Source of the DNA: Bacteroidales bacterium | GTDB lineage: Bacteria > Bacteroidota > Bacteroidia > Bacteroidales > WCHB1-69 | NCBI GenBank assembly: GCA_017525245.1 | Contig: JAFXTE010000053.1 | Coordinates: 1-64,000 of the forward strand | Direction: 5' to 3' | Length of the DNA stretch: 64,000 bases | Part shown: positions 58,691-64,000 of the stretch, one piece after another | How positions within the stretch are numbered: position 1 is the stretch's first letter | Layout of the letters: the number at the start of each line of letters is the position of its first letter | Notes under the pieces: generated by a model | The model's input: the letters and a program-made list of their open reading frames with translations, nothing else | What the model was told of the DNA's origin: nothing | The model's database searches: none | Program-made: the position numbers and the translations under genes

Positions 58691-61573
58691 ATGAAAAGCT
58701 TCTTTCGATATAGTACCGTCCTTTTTGCCCTGCTCATCCTGATGATTTCTTCCGGTGTGCAGCGGCCCGACCGGAATTTCCAACTCTTGGACGGAATGAC
58801 CCTTGAGGAAAAAATCGCCCAGTTAATCATCATCCGCGTGAGCTCCACGGAAGACGAAAAATACAATCGCGAATTGGTGGAGAAGGTGAGGCGCATACAG
58901 CCCGGAGGTGTCTGCTTTTTCAAGGGAACGCCCAAGAGAGAGGCGCTTCTCACCAATCGGATACAGGCGGTGAGCAAAATCCAGATGTTTGTGGCTATTG
59001 ACGGCGAGTGGGGCCCGGCAATGCGTCTCGACAGCTGCGTGGCTTTCCCGCGACAGATGACCCTTGGCGCACTATCGGAAGAAAACGACTCGCTCATCTA
59101 CCAGATGGGGCGCGAGATTGCCGAACAGTGCAAAGCCGTGGGCATCAACCTCAACTTCGCCCCTTGTATCGACATCAACAACAACAGCCGCAACCCTGTG
59201 ATTAACAGCCGCTCCTTCGGTGAAAACCGCGACAAAGTATGCCGCAAGGCCGCCCTTTACATGCACGGGATGCAGGACGGCGGCATCGTCACCTCCATCA
59301 AGCACTTCCCCGGTCACGGGGACACCGAGACCGACTCGCACCTCGGACTGCCCGTCATCCGCAAAAGCCGTATCGACCTCGATGAAATGGAGCTTTATCC
59401 TTATAGGCAGCTTATCAACGAAAACCCCGACATGGTGATGGTCGGACACCTTAATATTCCAGCACTCGACCCAGAACCCAATTCTGTCTCTTCCTTATCC
59501 TATCCTATTGTTTCTCAGCTTCTTAAAAAAGAATTGGGCTATAATGGGCTGATTATCACCGATGGAATGGAGATGAAGGGAGTTCGCAACCAAAACCGTT
59601 TCGAAGGGGATGTGGAAATTCGCGCCCTGCTCGCCGGTGCCGATATCCTGCTGCTGCCTGGTGAAACCGATACCGTCATCGCGGCCATAAAACGAGCTGT
59701 GGAACAAGATGTTATTCCGGAAGAACTTATCAACGAACGATGCCTGCGGGTTCTCCAATTCAAGGAAAATCACGGGATTACCAAATACACTCCCGCCAAT
59801 ATCTCGGCCATCCCGGGAAAACTGAACCGTTCCGAAGCGGTCTGGATTAACCGCCAATTGGAGGAAAAAGCTCTCACACTTTTGAAAAACGATGACAATA
59901 TTCTCCCGTTGAACGCCAAAAATGCTGACAACACGGCGTTTTTGTGCGTGGACAGAAAAGCGTACAAGAACGAATACGAACAAATCGTGGGAGAGCGGCA
60001 CATTCCTTTCTACTATATCGACAAAAAGGTGGCTGCCAAAGACCAGTCGGCAATTTTGGCGAAATTAGCTCCTTACAACCAGATTATTGTGGCGTTTGGC
60101 GGCTCCAACCAGCTAGGCGGCTCCAACTACGGCATCGACATGTCGTCTGTGCGTCTGCTCAACCGTCTTGCCAAGGAGAAATCCGTCATTCTGCTGCATC
60201 TCGGCAACCCATACGCCCTCAACGCTTTCGACTCGTTGAGCGACTATCGTGCGGTAATCGGTGCTTATCAATTCTCCCCTACCACTGTGGCGGCGGCCAT
60301 GAAAGCTTGTTTCGGACAAATTGACTTTGAAGGCACCTTGCCGGTCAGCATCAATGGTTACCCTGCGGGAAGCGGCATCCTGCCTTCAAAATCTTTCGAT
60401 AATATTTCCGCTTTGCCTGACAAAATTACCCAGGAAATCGACAAAATTCTCCAAGATGGCATTAGCAACCGCATTTATCCGGGTTGTGCGGTAATCGCCC
60501 TCCATCACGGACAACCAGTCTATCAGAAGGTTTTCGGATATCTGGACTACAACAGGCAGGACAAAGTGACAAATCAAACACTGTATGATGTGGCTTCAGT
60601 CACAAAAGTGGCCGCTACCACATTGGCTGTCATGAAGTTGTATGACAACCACGAGATCCAGCTTTCGGACAAGATTGGCAAATATCTGCCCTATCTGGCT
60701 GGCACCGACAAAGCCAATCTTACGTTGGAAGAGTTGCTGACGCATACTTCCGGAATGCCGTCGTTTATTCCTTTCTACAAGTCGATAATGGGCGATGAAC
60801 GGTATTTGCGGGCTTACAAAACCGAGCATTTCAACATTCAGGTGGCTGACCATCTCTATCTGCGCAAAGACTATCCTGACACCATACGCTACAAGGTGGC
60901 TCACTGCAAATTGAAAGAAAAAAAGTACGAATACAGCGATTTGAACTTTTTCCTACTGAAAGACATGGTGGAAACCATCACTATGCAACCGATGGAAGAG
61001 TTTTTGGATAAGAATTTCTACCAGCCGATGGGTCTTTCGCACACGATGTTCCGTCCGTTGTCGAAAGGATTCCCTCGCAATGAAATCGCTCCGACGGAAG
61101 AGGATAAATTGTTCCGTAAACAGCTGGTACACGGCTATGTACACGACCAGACTTCCGCTTTGATGAACGGGAATGCCGGGAATGCCGGACTGTTCACCAC
61201 CGCAGAAGAACTCGCTGCCATTTTCCTGATGATACAGAATGACGGTGTTTTCAATGCCCAGCGTTATTTGTCGGAAGCTACGGTGGAGGAGTTCACGAAA
61301 ATGCGTCCGATGCATAATTGTCAAGTGCGCGGTCTCGGTTTCCATACCCCGAAAGCATCCGGAACATCATCCATTGTTCCCGCACAAGCGGACACACACA
61401 TCTTCGGTCACCAGGGTTTTACCGGCACAGTGGTCTGGTGCGACCCGAAAGAGGAACTCATTTTCGTGTTCCTCTCCAACCGAGTCTGTCCCAACGCCGA
61501 ACCCAACAATCTGTCTAAGAGTGGAATAAGGCTGAAGGTGCATGAGCTTGTCTATAAGGGGATTGGGCGATGA
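58691..61573 (+). CDS. GH3 beta-N-acetylhexosaminidase fused to serine beta-lactamase-like domain
   Basis: A 960-aa exported protein with an N-terminal hydrophobic signal (1-23). Residues about 35-360 are a GH3 catalytic domain of the NagZ-like kind with the signature KHFPGHGDTETDSHLGLP. A GH3 C-terminal domain follows (to about 560), and residues about 590-960 are a class C-type serine hydrolase with SVTK (SxxK), YSDLN (YxN) and HQGFTG in the place of KTG. This fusion is known across Bacteroidetes and is thought to act in cell-wall or glycan turnover. The ATG at 58691 follows the promoter box best. Confidence 0.88.
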   Translation: MKSFFRYSTVLFALLILMISSGVQRPDRNFQLLDGMTLEEKIAQLIIIRVSSTEDEKYNRELVEKVRRIQPGGVCFFKGTPKREALLTNRIQAVSKIQMFVAIDGEWGPAMRLDSCVAFPRQMTLGALSEENDSLIYQMGREIAEQCKAVGINLNFAPCIDINNNSRNPVINSRSFGENRDKVCRKAALYMHGMQDGGIVTSIKHFPGHGDTETDSHLGLPVIRKSRIDLDEMELYPYRQLINENPDMVMVGHLNIPALDPEPNSVSSLSYPIVSQLLKKELGYNGLIITDGMEMKGVRNQNRFEGDVEIRALLAGADILLLPGETDTVIAAIKRAVEQDVIPEELINERCLRVLQFKENHGITKYTPANISAIPGKLNRSEAVWINRQLEEKALTLLKNDDNILPLNAKNADNTAFLCVDRKAYKNEYEQIVGERHIPFYYIDKKVAAKDQSAILAKLAPYNQIIVAFGGSNQLGGSNYGIDMSSVRLLNRLAKEKSVILLHLGNPYALNAFDSLSDYRAVIGAYQFSPTTVAAAMKACFGQIDFEGTLPVSINGYPAGSGILPSKSFDNISALPDKITQEIDKILQDGISNRIYPGCAVIALHHGQPVYQKVFGYLDYNRQDKVTNQTLYDVASVTKVAATTLAVMKLYDNHEIQLSDKIGKYLPYLAGTDKANLTLEELLTHTSGMPSFIPFYKSIMGDERYLRAYKTEHFNIQVADHLYLRKDYPDTIRYKVAHCKLKEKKYEYSDLNFFLLKDMVETITMQPMEEFLDKNFYQPMGLSHTMFRPLSKGFPRNEIAPTEEDKLFRKQLVHGYVHDQTSALMNGNAGNAGLFTTAEELAAIFLMIQNDGVFNAQRYLSEATVEEFTKMRPMHNCQVRGLGFHTPKASGTSSIVPAQADTHIFGHQGFTGTVVWCDPKEELIFVFLSNRVCPNAEPNNLSKSGIRLKVHELVYKGIGR

Positions 61574-61600
61574 ATGAACGATGAATGAGAGATGAATATG
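61573..61600. repeat. Intergenic microrepeat (GATGAATGA)
   Basis: Tandem GATGAATGAACGATGAATGA-type units bridge the GH3 stop and the tsaB start, so the tsaB start codon lies within the repeat. Confidence 0.45.
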
Positions 61601-62305
61601 ATGAACCCTACAATATTATATATTGAAACAGCCACAGACGTGTGTTCTGTGGCGCTGTCGAAAGGCTCGGAGATTATCGGGCTGAGAGAGGAAGCCGGTG
61701 GCAACAACCACGCCAAGCACCTGCTGCCTTTCGTGGACGAAGTAATGAAGCAAGCAGGAATAGGCATGAAGGAAATCAATGGTGTGGCCGTGAGCATCGG
61801 ACCCGGCTCCTATACAGGATTGCGCATCGGGGTCTCCACGGCGAAAGGCATCGCCTACACCGCCGGCATTCCTGTGATGGCCGTCAGCACGTTGGAAAGT
61901 ATCGCACAGGGAACCAAAACGTTATGGGCAGAATCCTCATCGGAACAGCCACAAATCGTCCCGATGATTGATGCCCGACGTATGGAGGTCTTCACCACCC
62001 GCTACAGCTTCGACATGCAGTCTTTGGAAGAGATCTCTTCAAAAATTGTGGATGAAAACACCTTCGCAGAACTTCTTTCGAAGGAAAACGTGCTGTTTTG
62101 CGGCAACGGGATGCCCAAATGTAAGGAAATCCTTTCCGCTTTCCCCAACGCCAAATTCATGGATGCCCCCATCTCCGCCAAAAACATGCTTCCCGCTGCC
62201 CTCATAAAGTGGCAAAAGCAAGAGTTTGAGGACGTTGCCTACTTCGAACCGTTCTACCTGAAGGAATATGTGGCGGCCAAACCTGTCGTGAAAGGACTTA
62301 AATAG
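61592..62305 (+). CDS. tsaB: tRNA threonylcarbamoyladenosine biosynthesis protein TsaB
   Basis: A 237-aa protein of the ASKHA fold. Typical parts: ILYIETATDVCSVALS, NNHAKHLLPFVDEVM, VAVSIGPGSYTGLRIGVSTAKG and IPVMAVSTLESIA. It is the partner of TsaD in making the t6A37 base of ANN-reading tRNAs. Start at 61592 or the ATG 9 bases later (61601). It follows the GH3 fusion gene with an 18-base gap that is repeat DNA. Confidence 0.9.
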   Translation: MNMMNPTILYIETATDVCSVALSKGSEIIGLREEAGGNNHAKHLLPFVDEVMKQAGIGMKEINGVAVSIGPGSYTGLRIGVSTAKGIAYTAGIPVMAVSTLESIAQGTKTLWAESSSEQPQIVPMIDARRMEVFTTRYSFDMQSLEEISSKIVDENTFAELLSKENVLFCGNGMPKCKEILSAFPNAKFMDAPISAKNMLPAALIKWQKQEFEDVAYFEPFYLKEYVAAKPVVKGLK

Positions 62306-62342
62306 TTAGCAGTTAATAGTTAATACGAAAAGCCCCAATAAT

Positions 62343-62384
62343 AGTAAATGAATGGACGATGAATGGACGATGAATGGACGACGA
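62343..62384. repeat. Intergenic microrepeat (AATGGACGATG tandem)
   Basis: Three tandem copies of an 11-base unit close to AATGGACGATG, with a degenerate TAGTTAGCAGTTAA tandem just before it at 62305-62330. Confidence 0.5.
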
Positions 62385-62478
62385 AACATTCGAAGCACCA
62401 TATATAAAACTGGCAAGATACAAACGAAGAACGAAAATACAAAAGCAGACTATCCAACAGACAAACCCCAAGTCCAAA

Positions 62479-62562
62479 AAGGGCTGAAAGCCCTCCCTTT
62501 GTTAACCTATGGTGAACGAAGTGAGCCATAGGACGACAGCAGGCAAATGAAGTGAGCCATAG
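62479..62562. repeat. Hairpin and GAAGTGAGCCATAG direct repeat
   Basis: AGGGCT-gaa-AGCCCT (62480-62494) may end the tsaB transcript. After it, CTATGG at 62507-62512 can pair with CCATAG at 62526-62531 or at 62557-62562, since GAAGTGAGCCATAG occurs twice (62518-62531 and 62549-62562). The second copy ends 14 bases before the next ATG and could hide its ribosome-binding site. Confidence 0.5.
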
Positions 62563-62576
62563 AAAAAACGACAAGC

Positions 62577-63419
62577 ATGGAAGTACACGAACCGATAAAA
62601 CGAGACCGTAACCTGAACATCACGGTGATAGCCGACAATTCCGCATTCGGGCGGACGGCGGCACGGCACGGCGTGCAACTCGCCGAGGTGTTCCAGGCCT
62701 CGCTGACGGTCATGGCCAACTTCGACTTCCATTTGCCCGACAAAACCTCAAAACCCGAAGAAAAGTTCATTGATGAACTCAAAAACATCGTCCTAAATGC
62801 CAAAAACGGTCAGGTAATCTCCGACTATGTGTTTCCGGAGACGCTTTTCCGTTATGCGGAAGAACACAACACAGCTATGTTCGTCATCGGGGTGGACAAA
62901 ACTAAGAAAGAGGGATTCTTCAACGTCAAGAAAGCCATCAAACTGATTCGGCAGTCGCGGTTCCCCGTGATGACTGTCACAACCGATCATACAGACACGA
63001 CTTGCTACAAGCACATTTTACTGCCTTTGGACATTGAGCGACAGAACAAGGAGAAAGCGTTGTGGGCTGGCTATTTCAGTCGGTTTTACGGTTCGGGCAT
63101 CCACATTCTCTATCCGAAATATAAAGACGAAGGATTAGCAAAGTTGGTCAATGACAACGTGGCTTTTGTGGAGAAGTTGTACGAAAATCTGGAGGTTACA
63201 TACGAAAAACACGAAACCCAGCCGCAAAGTTATTTGGATGCCTACGCTTTGGGATTTGCCCCGCAAGTGAATGCAGGCGCCTCCGTCATCATGATGACCC
63301 GCTACTACACCCTCGGTGATGTGCTGACGGGTCCCCGCGAGCGCAAAATCATCGGCAGTTCGGAATTGCCGATTCTCTGTATCAACCAGCGGGACGATCT
63401 GTACGTATTATGCACGTAG
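62577..63419 (+). CDS. Universal stress protein family protein
   Basis: A 280-aa protein built as two UspA-like halves (residues about 12-140 and 142-280). The first opens LNITVIADNSAFGRTAARHG and has TAMFVIGVDKTKKEGFFN; the second opens KHILLPLDIERQNKEKALWA. ATP-binding G-x2-G-x9-G is not obvious, so it may be of the non-nucleotide type. It is probably a cytosolic stress-response factor; details unknown. Confidence 0.7.
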   Translation: MEVHEPIKRDRNLNITVIADNSAFGRTAARHGVQLAEVFQASLTVMANFDFHLPDKTSKPEEKFIDELKNIVLNAKNGQVISDYVFPETLFRYAEEHNTAMFVIGVDKTKKEGFFNVKKAIKLIRQSRFPVMTVTTDHTDTTCYKHILLPLDIERQNKEKALWAGYFSRFYGSGIHILYPKYKDEGLAKLVNDNVAFVEKLYENLEVTYEKHETQPQSYLDAYALGFAPQVNAGASVIMMTRYYTLGDVLTGPRERKIIGSSELPILCINQRDDLYVLCT

Positions 63420-63447
63420 TCTATCTCCCTTAAAAACGGAATACACC

Positions 63448-63478
63448 CAAAAGTCTTAAGTCCCAAGTCTTAAGTCTA
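63448..63478. repeat. Intergenic microrepeat (AAGTCTT tandem)
   Basis: Tandem AAAGTCTTAAGTCCCAAGTC-like heptamers precede the terminator between the stress protein and ilvE. Confidence 0.45.
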
Positions 63479-63482
63479 AACG

Positions 63483-63513
63483 AAAAAAGGACGCCTTTCG
63501 ACGTCCTTTTTTT
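63483..63513. terminator. Bidirectional terminator
   Basis: AAAAAAGGACG (63483-63493) pairs with CGTCCTTTTTT (from 63502). It serves the stress-protein gene and the convergent ilvE gene. Confidence 0.8.
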
Positions 63514-63532
63514 GTTAGTTTGAAGCAACCGA

Positions 63533-64000
63533 TTAGCAGTCCACGATGGTACACCAACCGAATTTGTCTTCGATTTCGCCGTATTGGATACCCATAAGGT
63601 ATTCGCGCATTTTGATGCACCACGGACCGGGTTTGCCGTCTTTGGAGATGACATATTCCTTGCCAGTCTCTCTGTCCTGAATCTTGTGGATGGGGGAGAT
63701 GACAGCGGCGGTACCGCAAGCGCCGGCTTCCTCAAAGGTGTCGATCTCATCGAGTCTGACGTGGCGTCTTTCGACAACGAGACCAAGATCCTCAGCGATG
63801 GTGCGAAGGCTCATGTTAGTGATGGAAGGCAGGATGGAGCCGGAATCGGGAGTCACATACTTGCCGTCCTTGATACCAAAGAAGTTAGCGGGACCAGCCT
63901 CATCGATGAAGGTCTTCGTTTTGGCATCAGCAAAGATGGAGGCGCTGAAGCCTTCCTTATGGGCGCGTTCGCCAGCGCGGAGGGAAGCGGCGTAGTTGCC
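63533..64000 (-). CDS. ilvE: Branched-chain amino acid aminotransferase, 3' part only
   Basis: The last 155 codons of a gene whose start lies right of the window. Seen on the minus strand: EAGPANFFGIKDGKYVTPDS (approximate junction of the PLP domain), SILPSITNMSLRTIAEDLGL, FEEAGACGTAAVISPI and a C-terminal EDKFGWCTIVDC. The SITNMSLRTIAEDLG and GTAAVISPI segments are typical for IlvE of the type found in Bacteroidetes. It transaminates leucine, isoleucine and valine with 2-oxoglutarate using PLP. Partial only because of the window edge. Confidence 0.88.
   Translation of the reverse strand, partial: GNYAASLRAGERAHKEGFSASIFADAKTKTFIDEAGPANFFGIKDGKYVTPDSGSILPSITNMSLRTIAEDLGLVVERRHVRLDEIDTFEEAGACGTAAVISPIHKIQDRETGKEYVISKDGKPGPWCIKMREYLMGIQYGEIEDKFGWCTIVDC

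Overview
The window looks like a chromosomal segment of an uncultured anaerobic Bacteroidales bacterium. The evidence is promoter boxes of the Bacteroidetes TAnnTTTG type in front of many genes, type IX secretion (T9SS) cargo proteins, gliding-type GldF/GldG, a long SecA (1098 aa), and an rpsU-xerC-hpf cluster. A HydABC-type [FeFe] hydrogenase operon points to a fermentative, hydrogen-handling anaerobe.

Region 1 (1-15.0 kb) is accessory. After a secreted retropepsin/PDZ protein come an AAA ATPase + TOPRIM pair that resembles abortive-infection systems (1796-3855), then a retron. The retron has a structured RNA with a 15-bp a1/a2 pairing (4379-4570), a retron-type reverse transcriptase, an unknown 293-aa protein with a HEPN-like R-x4-H motif, and a WYL regulator. 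It is followed by a divergent pair of units (a FISUMP-like gene, and a 494-aa plus a 182-aa unknown). The retron RNA promoter and both divergent promoters carry the same palindrome, CGAAC-N5-(G/A)TTCG, exactly 11 bp upstream of a TATTTTTG box. These three units therefore look like one regulon, and this is the best candidate in the window for an undescribed system. WG-repeat, membrane and lipoprotein genes and a small toxin-antitoxin pair follow.

Region 2 (15.0-35.5 kb) is mostly housekeeping: GNAT acetyltransferase, PepD, DUF4143 ATPase with tandem operators, flavin reductase, MFS transporter, a TolC-MacA-MacB-like efflux operon, rpsU-xerC-hpf, a SIMPL protein, HicAB, and the four-gene hydrogenase operon.

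Region 3 (35.5-43.5 kb) is a second accessory block, lying between the hydrogenase operon and a truncated duplicate of the 3' end of its last gene. It holds a DUF1016 nuclease gene flanked by 30-bp direct repeats and carrying three in-frame palindromes, a 114-nt imperfect hairpin, a FISUMP surface protein, a beta-helix T9SS cargo with intergenic-type repeats inside its coding sequence, and a MNT/HEPN toxin-antitoxin pair.

Region 4 (43.6-64 kb) is core: secA, a glycosyltransferase, gldF-gldG, a decayed segment with two gene relics, phosphomannomutase, a thioredoxin-hydrolase fusion, an MBL-fold lipoprotein, ispD with an FAD-dependent dehydrogenase, a nitroreductase-flavin reductase fusion, a GH3-beta-lactamase fusion, tsaB, a universal stress protein and the 3' part of ilvE. 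Short tandem microrepeats and REP-like hairpins occupy many of the intergenic gaps. I saw no tRNA, rRNA, CRISPR array or intact insertion sequence.
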